Shown piece by piece: positions 23,640 to 34,500 of a stretch of 64,000 bases of DNA. Where the stretch lies: positions 124,001-188,000 of the forward strand of contig JAKOON010000123.1 in NCBI GenBank assembly GCA_022577435.1. The letters are read 5' to 3'. Position 1 is the first letter of the stretch. Every line of letters begins with the position of its first letter. Source of the stretch: Embiotoca jacksoni (Eukaryota > Chordata > Actinopteri > Embiotocidae). The position numbers and the translations under genes are program-made. The notes below the pieces were generated by a model. The model saw only the letters and a program-made list of their open reading frames with translations. It was not told the origin of the DNA and ran no database searches.

Positions 23640-24427
23640 TCATTTTTCGTTGTTAAGTCGTGCGTAAAGACCCGCATTGCACAGGGACTCCTTGCTCTGA
23701 AGGTAAGAAAGGTCTCGGATCATGCCGGGAAAGGAATACGAGTCCAAGGGTGGACGCAGCGGAAACACTGGCATCAGTCCTGATGTCATGTACGGTGACA
23801 TGAAACCTGCCATCCCGCCGTTGGCAGAGGAATAGGCCAGCCGCAGGGGACTGACACCGAGGCGAGGGCTGAGCCCGTACAGGCTGTCTCCCCCGGCGGC
23901 CGGGGTCATGTGGAGCGGGGAGAAGGCAGACTTGTTCCCCAGAGCACCGAACGCTCCGGAGAGTCCGACAGAAGGCCTGAGCGCGCTCGGGAGATGAGAC
24001 GCAGACAAGCTGTCAGAGTCGATTTTGTTCTCTTTTGAGCTCAACGCCAACTCTATGGATTTGACAATGTCACCTTTGCACGTTCTCACCATAGACTCCA
24101 GGGTATCTCGTTTCTGGTGGGGGAAGATCTTGGCCATGATGTCGGTGGGGTCGCGGTCCAGGCTCGGGTAGTTACTGGGTTTCTCCGAGTCGCTGCCAGA
24201 CTCCGGATCCGAGGAGGAAAGCGACCTCTGCGGACTCTCTGTGTGGTCTGAGCGCTGATCGAACACCGGGGACGGACTTGTGCGGTCACCAGGGACTGAA
24301 GCGGAGGTGTCCTTGCTGGGTGACAACTCCTTTTTGTCACTTGGAGGGGACAGACGTGCAGTATGGGGTGCAAAGAAGGGTCGACCAAGGAATCCGTTAT
24401 AAAAGTTGAACTTGTTTAATTTATCAT
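23640..24427 (-). CDS. dmrta1: dmrta1 coding exon 2 (DMA domain and C terminus)
   Basis: 788 nt with a pyrimidine-rich TTCTAG acceptor; the stop codon ends at 23640. It encodes a Ser/Pro-rich linker (ESPQRSLSSSDPESGSDSEK), the DMA domain and the conserved DMRTA C-terminal tail ending ARLNNEK. No frame damage was seen. Confidence 0.95.
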
Positions 24428-25161
24428 CTAGAATATGGAAGAGAAAAAAAACAGGCGGTTTAAATAACGTAAATTATGCATGCAACAATACTTGACACAA
24501 TCCAACCCAAAAACTTTGGTGGTAACTTTACTGTAACTCAAACTACAAAAAAACAAAAACAAATAGAAAAACATAATTGTCAGTAATAATTCAAAACTAC
24601 TAATAAAGATAATAAAGTATGTAGTGGTGACCACATTTGATCCAAATAATAATTTCCAAATAGGCTATTTCATTTCAACTCACCTTCTTTATGGTTCTCA
24701 GTTCCAAAACCATTGAAGCATGAAGCTGCTGGAGTGCTGCTGATGGATGCTGGCACCCCGGCGCACAGAGCTGCTGCCTCGGGGATCCCTGCTTCCCTTC
24801 CGATCCCCGAGCCTGGGTACAAGAGCCGGAGCTCCCGGGCCTCGCTCTCCTCCTGAGCCTGCTGCCTCCTCAGTGCCACCTGCGCGGCCATCACCCGCTG
24901 CCTCTCCGCTATCAGCGTGCACTTTGCGCACACGCAGTCTCTCCAGCGACAGAAGCGCTTGTGGCCTTTGAGCGCAGAGACCACGCCGTGGTTCCTGCAT
25001 CTGGCGCACTTCGGGGTCCGCGGATATCCCCTCTCCAGCGACGGGTTGCAAGCCCGCAGGAAGAGAGGCGGAGGGCGCAGGAGGGACGGGGGCACCTGCA
25101 AGCCGCCGAGCGGGTTGGCGGTGTGCCCGGCCAGGCCGAGGGGTCTGATCCTGCTCTCCAT
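23640..25161 (-). CDS. dmrta1: Dmrta1, DM-domain transcription factor (two coding exons)
   Basis: Coding exons 25161-24684 and 24427-23640 join through GTGAGT and TCTAG borders (phase 1) into 421 residues. The DM domain (about 46-110) begins YPRTPKCARCRNHGVVSALK and has the zinc ligands Cys52, Cys55, His59, His67, Cys71, Cys76, Cys78 and Cys81. A DMA domain (about 251-290) contains DPTDIMAKIFPHQKRDTLES. The C terminus (NKSAFSPL, GVSPLRLAYSS, FMSPYM) matches DMRTA1 better than DMRTA2. DMRTA1 family members are nuclear DNA-binding regulators of gonadal and neural development. The start was chosen by homology and a good context (GCAATGG), although the frame stays open upstream. The promoter of the glucosidase-like gene lies about 0.45 kb past its poly(A) signal. 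Confidence 0.95.
24684..25161 (-). CDS. dmrta1: dmrta1 coding exon 1 (DM domain)
   Basis: 478 nt, ATG at 25161-25159, ending in GAAG followed by the GTGAGT donor. GC-rich. It encodes residues 1-159 including the LQVPPSLLRPPPLFLRA stretch typical of DMRTA1 and the complete DM domain with its basic recognition tail (ERQRVMAAQVALRRQQAQEE). Confidence 0.95.
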
Positions 25162-26093
25162 TGCCCGAAGGGACGCAAATAACAAAAATTCGAGCGGTCC
25201 AATACACTTAATAATGTAGTCATTCAGGGGTTTTTTGGCCTTCTCTGAGTGTCTGGCGTCTCTGTACTGCGCTGGCACCCTGGACCAGCGCGCCTTAAGT
25301 CTCTCCTCACCAGGTGGTTTGACATGAAACACAACACCGTCGTCACACCCCTTTCCGCTCCAGCCTCTTAATACCCTATCATGTTTATTTGCATGCCGGA
25401 TGAAGAGTGTTCTAATCTGATGCAACTGAGCCTACATGCAGCTGTAGTTTAAGAAAAACTTGAGGCCTGATGAGATTAGATACAGTTTGATTTTTTTTTT
25501 AAAGCACTTTTCAAAATTGTGAAATTAAATACAATTTTGAATTAAAGTTTTGGGCATTTAAATTTTTACGGTTTAATATGAACAGCCAGCAGTCAAAGGG
25601 GTTGACAAATTAGGTCAACATGTCACAAACCAAGCTTTTAGAAAGAAGAAAAGAAAGAAAAACATGTCGCCTCAGGTTAAATTAATACAAAGACCTTCTT
25701 TGGTCGCCCTACTGAGCAATGAATTTTCACCATTAGGATGTTTTTTAACACAACAATAGCCACAAAAGCAACAGGTAATTATCTACCTGGTTATTCTGTT
25801 GAACAAATTACCTTGACAAAAGACCCATCTGTCAACAAACACCCAGTGAGATTGGTGGATAACTAATCACACCTTGTCACATGTTTCATTCATTTCTCTG
25901 CGTTCAAAAGGGATCCGGTTACAAGCTCCAGATTGCCTCGCCGTCATTACATGAAGAGCAACCTGAGTAAACACAAAGTGTCAGTCACCAAGGGAGACGC
26001 AACTAAATCACTGTTTAGACATGCATTGGCACATGTGCACACATCTTTTTCAACTTTGTCTGTGCTCATGTGCATAAAGTAAACCCTTCAGAA
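25162..26093. other. Upstream region of dmrta1
   Basis: Contains the dmrta1 5' UTR and probably its promoter. No clear TATA box. On the minus strand TGTATTGGACCG sits about 40 bp upstream of the ATG. Further out the DNA becomes AT-rich. Confidence 0.45.
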
Positions 26094-26639
26094 ACACGAG
26101 CCCGTTTCCAAAAAGTCGGTGTAAAATGTAAATAAAAACAGAACGCAGTCATATGCAAATCATGTAAACCCATACTTATAAATACACAAATGGGAACACA
26201 GCAAATGTTCAAAATATTTATGAAAAACATTTGAATTTGATGCCCGCCACCCATTGAAAGCATTTGCCGCATCATGAAACAAAAATATACGACAAAGGAG
26301 AACCTGAACTGTTGAGAATCTGAAATCCTATATCTGGCAAGAATGGGACAACATTTAACTTTCAAAACTCCAGCAGCTGCTCTCCCCGGTTTCCAAACGT
26401 TTACAGAGTGTTGTAAAAAGAGGAGGCGACGGAACATAGCGGTAAACGTGCCCGTCCCAACTTCTTTGAGATGTGCTGCTGGCGTCAAATTCAAAATGGA
26501 GCTTATATTTTTACGTTAGATATGTTGTCTTTGGTCTATTTTCAATTAAAGACGAGTTTACACGATTCGCAATTAATTGCATTCTGTTTTTATTTACATT
26601 TTACACAGCATCCCAACTTTTTTTAGAAACCGGGTCGTA
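26094..26639 (-). mobile_element. Deletion derivative of the same terminal-inverted-repeat element (family A)
   Basis: The left end (CCCGTTTCCAAAAAGT, then TGTAAAATGTAAATAAAAAC) and right end (TTTTTATTTACATTTTACAC, then CCCAACTTTTTTTAGAAACC) are inverted copies. Inside, TTTACAGAGTGTTGTAAAA is the reverse complement of the 13.3-kb copy. About 546 bp long with no coding capacity. It lies about 0.9 kb upstream of the dmrta1 start codon. Confidence 0.72.
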
Positions 26640-29244
26640 TTCAATCCAACAACCTCGCAACACATATGTCAATAACATCAAACTGAATTACTGCGGATGT
26701 TCTGCTTATTTTGTCCATCCTTACTGTTTGTACAGTCTGTGTTGGCAGTAATCTTGTGCAAACGGACGTTAAATAGCCAGTAAAAATGCTTGTGATGATA
26801 CTGTCCTCAGCTACTAGACATCCCTCCCTAACATCTGTAGATATGAGCGCTCATCAGGGGCTTCTTTTGGTCTCCCTGTAGCTCTGACTCCACCAGACTC
26901 CCTGTGAATAATGGATGTGGATTAAAGAAGAAGTGGAAGGAAGCCCTTAGTCCCCTTGTAGCATTTTATTGAGATAGCGATTCCCTGAAGGGCATCTTTG
27001 AGGCAGATCTGCTACGGCAGTTGGAAATTGTTTTGGGATTTCATGCAGACGTAACTATTAGTCATTAACGTTACTAGCTGCCACACTTGCAGAGTCGAAG
27101 GTGTCCCAACATGCGGATAAAAGAAGAAGGAAACTAAAACTTCTACTAAAACATGACTGATGGCACTTCTTCTTTTTTTTCCACCTCTTTGTCACTCCCT
27201 AGTTGGAGGATCTTATCAGAAGCATACCTGCCTCGTTTTCAGTGCGAGGGGGAAGCTATGCACACATGCACACTTAACACATGAATGTACATATGCAAAA
27301 TAAAAACAAAAAAAACAACAACAAAATAAAGCATCCCGATAGGGATTTGTACAGAAGAGGCTTTGAGAAGCGAGTCTGCTATTTGCAGAAAGATTCTCCA
27401 TTAGTTACGGGGCTTTATACATATAGGGGTTGGTACAGACTCACTCCATCTGTGCAGGACGGGGAGATAATATGAAATGCATCCATCAACACACGGCAAG
27501 AAAAACATAAATAAATGCCTGTGATGCAAATGATTCGAGGACGCACACAGTTTTTTATCATTTCATCCCGAGAAGTGGAATTTGATGTTTGGATTTGAGG
27601 CTGGCAAGTTTATCCAGACACGTTAAAGCTGTTCCCACCTGTTTTTGGTTTTTTTCTGTATTTTTAAAAAAAAAAAATTTTTATACAGACCACTTAGTCA
27701 GTTTATACGGACCAGTTACAGCTTTCTCTTGCATGGAGGATGACTGGAGGCAGCGCTGCATGAAGCCTGTGTAAATGCGTGTCATTGAGCGTTTTTGGAA
27801 GACGCTCAGTTTCAGTCTTATTTTGTAATTACCCAAAGGAGGAAACGGGCAGCTGTTTTGGAAGAGCCTCCAGAAATTGGATTACGGATAAAAGCTGCAT
27901 GTGTTATATTTACTCATTTAACTGCCTCTTGTGTTCGTCTGCGGATCACAGGATTACGACGAGGCCGAGCCAGGCTGCTTATTTAAAGCGCCTTCAAACC
28001 GCATCACCTGCAGACAAAGTCATTTTGTTTTTTTCCCCAACTAGTTTGTGTCATTCTGTTCGATCACAATCCAACGCACAAAGAAAGCAGAATGCACCGG
28101 TTTGTAAGTCCAGTTCTGCGATTTGGTTTTAGTCAGAATTTCTTTCCCAACCTCCTCGGCAGCGGGGAGATCAGCAGGGATAAGTGCAGCTAGAGTAGAT
28201 ATGGCTAGACAGTGTCTTAATTGTGTTCTCAACAGATCTGCTCATGTCAGATATGGTGTTTCATCACAGCCATGAGCCCTCCTCGGACAGGCTTTTATCA
28301 GCACAGCATCTTATCCGAGGCAAGGTGGCTGCTAATCTACTCGCGAATCTCACAAAACCTGATTATGTGTCCCGCTGGCAGGGGAGATGGGGGAGGACGG
28401 CAGGAGAGGTAGGAAGGTAAAGGCTTATAAGCGTTCTATAATTTCAGAGAACAATGTTGATCTAAATAGCGGCCATGTTCTACTTTGAAGACTTGGTTTA
28501 ATGCACGAGGGAGGGAAATCAGATCGCGTTATTGTTGCCAACCAGAAGTCGCCACGTGACCCGACTCTGCCTTGGAAACGTCTCGAGCACCTTAAGTTTT
28601 CCAAGACCGCAACCATTGTTTCTGGAAACGCAGCACTCAACAAACCCCCCTTTCTTTCGGCACGCAAAGGGCCTCGACCTTTATGTGTTTACTCTCTCAT
28701 CTGTCACTTCACACCCTTGTCATTGGAAGTGCCACACAGTAGCCTCCCACTCCACTGCCGTCGGCCGAACGGCCACCAATGACGCTCAAGTTGTTGTGCG
28801 CCACACGTTCAAAGAAACGTTTATTTCCTTTTGCTTTCGTTCTTTTTTTCTTTTTATGTAGCTTTCTCTGTGACCCTTTATGTCGCCGAGACTTTTGTCG
28901 TATCAAAAGCCCTGATCCGTGCTCCGCGTGACGGCGCGTGGCCTCGGCGGAGTTCACCAAGCAACTTTGCTTTTAGTGGAGCTTTCAAGACGGGCGTTCT
29001 CCGCTTCTATTTCGGTGCCAGGGGGATGTTTGACTGTTGCTGCGCTGTTGGACTCGGTGCCTTTTGTTTACAACGCCTGGGGCATAAGTTACGCCTTCGC
29101 CGGCACGGCATCCTCAGGAAACATTCTGACAACGCTCTCCGGAGATCAGACTAATAGCTCACTTCAAGGTGCAAAAATTCACTGAAATTTGAAAGCATAG
29201 AGATTCTTTCCAACAGAAATCTTTGGGACGTACAAAAAAAAATA

Positions 29245-29246
<2 letters not shown>

Positions 29247-29290
<44 letters not shown>
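29247..29290 (+). repeat. (TA)n microsatellite
   Basis: About 21 TA units. Confidence 0.95.
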
Positions 29291-29291
<1 letters not shown>

Positions 29292-30076
29292 GTAGTGGCT
29301 GCAAATTTAAAGTACACGGTTACAGCAGGTGATTGTGTTAGTACATTAGTTGTACTAGCGATAGCAAAGTTTAAAGCGTGCTAATATACCAATAAGGAGG
29401 CTGTAGCTTTTAAATTAAGTCACTTGGTTGTTTCAAACTATCACAGAAAGCCGCACATGTGACCGGCTAAAAAAAAAAAAAAAAAAAAAGACTGTTTATA
29501 AAATAAAACTGTAAATTTCCTCATCTAAATGTCAAAAAAAGAACACAAATAGGCCAAACTGTCAATCTATTGTGATTTATTACACCTGAGCCTAAAGTAA
29601 AAAAGAAAGTAAAAAAAAAAAAAAAAAAAAATCTTTCACCACTTCTTTTCACAAAAAAAACTATGAAACTCTGGGAGGAGGAACATTCAGCTAAGACCTG
29701 CAAAAAAAAATAAAAAATCATACAGCGGAGATTGAGGTGGGGGGGGGGGGGGGAGGATTGTTCCATAAACGGAGGAAAGCATCCATATTACACTCATACA
29801 CACACCTGTGCATTTGAATACATGGGACAATAGATTCCCCCCCCCCTTCCCCAATTCCCTGCCTTTGCCGTGGACTCTATGCGCTGCTATCTTCTGTCAT
29901 CTTCCCGTCCCCTATTCAATATTCCTCCGTTTACTCTTGCGTCTCCTGCTCTCACACCTTTATTGGTGGTCTGAGTCTGGTAGGTATCCATCAGGGCCCC
30001 TCACTTAGCCCAGCAATGCCTCAGTGCCGGGGAACAATGGTGGGCCAAAGACAGTCAAGTTTGCTCATGAGCGCGA

Positions 30077-30081
<5 letters not shown>

Positions 30082-30128
<47 letters not shown>
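30082..30128 (+). repeat. (GT)n microsatellite
   Basis: About 23 GT units. A second array follows about 160 bp later. Confidence 0.95.
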
Positions 30129-30129
<1 letters not shown>

Positions 30130-30284
30130 CGGGTAAAGGTTGTGTGTGCACCCATGTCTATGGTTTTTAATCATGCATATTACATCTGCATCAACATGGT
30201 GCATCTATAAGGAAATGCAGGTCCACTTTTGACATACTGGCTCACTGTGGATGTGCGTGCATTGAGAGAGCGCTATGTGCTAAT

Positions 30285-30285
<1 letters not shown>

Positions 30286-30341
<56 letters not shown>
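30286..30341 (+). repeat. (GT)n microsatellite
   Basis: About 27 GT units. Confidence 0.95.
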
Positions 30342-30342
<1 letters not shown>

Positions 30343-31199
30343 AGGAGGGGGTTGTTAGGGAGCATTAGTATCTTGAAAGGTTCTGGTCAGGTGCCAGTGA
30401 ATGCAACCTTCATTGTTTAAACAGGTTGGGATTGAACCCAGAGAGTTCCTCGTTCTGCGCTTACTGCGGCTGCACTCTCTGTTTGTTTCCCGTCGACGAG
30501 GCTCCTTTATTCAACGATACACTTACAAGCAGAGCTTCGCAACTCAACAATGCATAACTCAGTGGCAGATGAGCACAACCCCTCGGTTGAAGGATTTAAA
30601 GAATCAGGTTTCTAAGTGTCTGTTTTTTTGTTTTTTTTGTCCGTACAAATGTGACACCTGACAGAAACGTTAAAGAAGACATCAACGATGGAAAAGGACG
30701 TGCAAATGACACGTGGGAAAAAACCCTCTCCGAAGGCGCCTTCGGTACGCACTTTAAAATCTTTGTGCCGTCAGTGAACACGATGAATATAAAGAAAGGA
30801 TATATATAACTTTCAGATTTGCAAATTTGTACATTTACAAAGTTTGAGCGGATTAATTGCAATATTCCTTCTTGTCCCGGGGCTAAAAAAAAAAAAAAAG
30901 AAAAAAAAAAGTGTGGCCTACGCACCTCCAAAATCAGCCCTCCGAAGCATTGCTTACCCCGTCTCGAGTGAAAGGATCTGTTGCCAACCGAATGGGAAAG
31001 GTTTGCCGAAGAGATTTTCTCGAGCTGTGAGGATCTTCAGATGTCTTTAGGCTGTAAAAAAAAAAATCCTCTCAGTACACTAAAGTTTTATGTCAGAAAT
31101 GAGAAAACAGCAGCAGGGAAGGAATTCAAAGATGTAAGTACATTCTGTGGCCATTTTTTTATTTTATTTTTTACATGCAACAGTGCTTTCAATTACACA

Positions 31200-31520
31200 C
31201 AATAAAAAAAAAGATCTTTTTTCAATCATTTATTCAATAGAGATGTCTGTAGCCTCAAAATGCTTCAGTGGAAAAAGTAAGTTCAAGTGTCGCTTCCTTT
31301 ACCAGAAATAACTTCTTGTCGGCATTTTGCATACCTGCCCACTAATCTCTGGCATGAGCTTGCCGAAATCTTTTCAAGCAGAATTCCTTCAGTTTCCAGA
31401 TGTTCTTGCCAATTCTGCAAGAAACCGTTTCACCAACAACACTGCAATGGGATTCAGATCTGGGCTACGAACCTCCATCTCTTTGTTTTTTTTTAGCCAT
31501 TCCTTCGGTGGGTCGAACGC
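31200..31520 (-). mobile_element. Possible strongly decayed DNA transposon
   Basis: Phrases such as TGCAAGAAACCGTTTCACCA, GGATTCAGATCTGGGCT and TTAGCCATTCCTTCGGTGG resemble the antisense of Tc1-type transposase DNA. No terminal repeats were found. Confidence 0.3.
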
Positions 31521-34500
31521 GTGCACTTCGACAACCAGCAGTTGCAATCCTATGATCGATGAAGACATTTCAGGGCTTCTTGAGAGGGTATCATCTGCAG
31601 TAGACGATTACAGTTGGTATCCGTGGAGATGTGCCTTAAAACTTGCCCAAACTCTCCACAGAGGTGAATTAGTACGACGTAGTCCGGGGCGTATTCTTCG
31701 TGGAGGTTCATCACCCAAAGCGAGTGGGAAGTTTATTCATTGCTACTATAAAATAAACAAACATTGACGACAGCGTCTTTAAAGAAAAAAATACTTAATA
31801 TGTAAGTTTAACTGTACAAAAGATAAAAGTGCTAACGGGGCGTTGTTCCTGCTGTCCCACACTTCCCACAGATCTGAGATAATAATAAGTGATTCAAGTG
31901 TTGCAGGTCACACTGAAACGATCTTAAAAATGTCCAGATTGCATTAAAGCGCATTAAAAGAGTACGAGACCGTTGGGGACAAAATTACAAACAAGGAAAA
32001 GGGGGCGGTAAAGCATAAAGAAGAACATGAGAGTGCTATCAGATGAACGCAGAGCAGAGGGGGAGACATCAGTGCTGCACATCTCTGCCGGGGTGTTATG
32101 GGAAAATATTCCAGGCTTTCAGCAACAGACAATAACAGCTTAGAAATTGTTAAACATTGTCTCTGATAGCAACTGGCATCTGCAAACAGATCAGATGTGA
32201 GTTGCTACAGAGCTTACAGGAAACATGAAACCATCAGAGAAGCAGAGGCATTTAGAAGTTAAGCTTGGGTGCATACCAGAGAGTTTATATTCAGCGTTCG
32301 GTATATGTTTTATCACGTAGTTATATTCCAACTTCCACAAAAAAAAACAAAAAAAAGCTGATATTCTGAGTATAGAGTTAAAATATGTGCTGCATTTCCA
32401 AGTAGCAGCAAAATAAGATTTGCTTTAACCGTCGTTGCACAGATTTTGAAACCAACCAACCAAACCTGTACTGCCGTCTTCAACCCCAGAATACCTGAAA
32501 CTTTGTGTCACATGAACTCTATTCATTACTCACAAAGGAAACCACTGAGACATGATGAATCCGTTACAGATGAACGGAAAGATCACAATACCTGTTTTAT
32601 TTATTTTTTTATCTCATGTTCTGTATTTCTATCTCTCTCTTGTTGTTGTGCATTATTTTATGTCACACTTTTCCCGTGTGATTTAACACATAATCCACTG
32701 GAACTTGCATTAACATGTATAGTACATTTGAAAGCATTTTATTTTTTTTATAACTTGGAGAATAAATGTTTTGTTTTGGGTTTTTATATTCTAAATATCA
32801 CCTCGACTTAAAAACGGCATTTGTTTTGGACAGTTTTCTTATCAAACATGAACATGACATTTATTTAAAAGTGGAATAACAGCCAAAACAATAAACTAAA
32901 ATAAGGAATATTTCCCAGAGTCTTCCGATCCAAGTCGAGAAAGAAACTCGAGGAATGTTTTTTTTCTCACAGATGTGGCCAACAAAGATTCAAACACGTT
33001 TTGGAGATGACCTAATAAATCAAGATGAGCTTCGTAGAAATGAACTTGCTTTATTTGTATATGTGACCCGATATTAAAAAGATTTATACGTTTTATATTG
33101 TGAACAAATACGTTTAATAACTTGAAACAGAAGCTCGAGTCTACACTGCAAAGCTGACAACTTCTTCTGCTTCTTTTTCCAAATGATTACATTTGCTTGC
33201 AGCTGTTACTAAAAACACAGAAGTTAAGTTCTTAGAGTTTATTTCTGTGAATTTTAGGGTGCTTAAATTGTAAAAATAATCCCCCACTTTGGCTGTTATA
33301 TTACCAGGGTTAGGAACTTATTGCCAAATATGTGTGTGTGTATAACACTAGCTCATTCCAATACTTTGGGACTCATTTCAGTGGGCTTCAGTGGGGAAGG
33401 ATTTAAAACAGCATTTCATGTTGGGGAATTACATTTAAAAAAAGATATTACAAAATCTTTTTTTCCAGCAGGATTTCCTCAGGGTGTTTCAAACTTTACA
33501 CTTCTACTTCTTTATAATGACATTTCTTGGCTGGATTGTAAAACATAAAAAGTGTCTGCCGTTTAAGTTCTCGTTGCACTCTGATAAGTTCATTTTCTCA
33601 GTCATGTATAAGATCAGTGGAGAATTACTTTGTTAGTAACAATACATTTAAAAATAAAAAATAAAAAAAATGACCAAACTAATCCATAAACCCTTCTAAA
33701 GAAACCTCTGTAAATTAACCAGAAATACTTTTGTGTTATTTTACATACATATATAACAAGACATCAAGTTAAGCCTTGAAGAGTTGAAGCCTGATTGTTT
33801 CCTTCACGTTTAGTGTATTTGGCAATAAAACCATAGCAACATGCATGGACATGGACTGGCACCTGGTCATGGTTCAAAGAAACTGGAGAACCAGAGCCAG
33901 TCAGGTACAGAGACAGAGGAACAGATAACAATGCACACTGCAGTCTATTCACAACTATAGACTGCAAAATGCTGGCTGCATGCAGATTCAACTCTGATAA
34001 AGGAAGAATACAAAATAAAGTGCTGACCACAGGTGTGAACAAAGCACCATTTTCAAAAACATCTCCAAATGGGGGATCTTCGGGGGACTTTTTTTTTTGA
34101 AGCTCTTACTCCGTCCTATCTCCAAAACTGAAGATAAATGGGATCTTTTATCAGTTTAGAAGTATAATTGTACAACTAGAGTCCCAACATCAATGCGGGA
34201 CTTACATTTGAAGAACTGCAACCATAAGTTCACAGGCTTAAGGGATATTTATCTGATCATGACGCTCTGAATTGCAAACACAGCTTATCATTGTTATCGT
34301 TCACATTTTGGTTAAGATCTTCCTCGCGGAGCTTTACAGGGTGTGAGAAAGTACTCCACCTTATTTGAAGTTATGAAACTGTTTACAAATTGTAGAAAGC
34401 TTTGATAAAAATTAAAAAAATAAATAAATAAATAAAAAAAAGTCAGTTTTGTGGATCATAATGTCTAGCAGGTCAGTCGTTCGCTTTATTTATTCAAATT

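Noticed and set aside
30421..30480. GGGATTGAACCCA, considered as a tRNA B box or SINE head
   Set aside because: No matching A box or cloverleaf could be folded around it.
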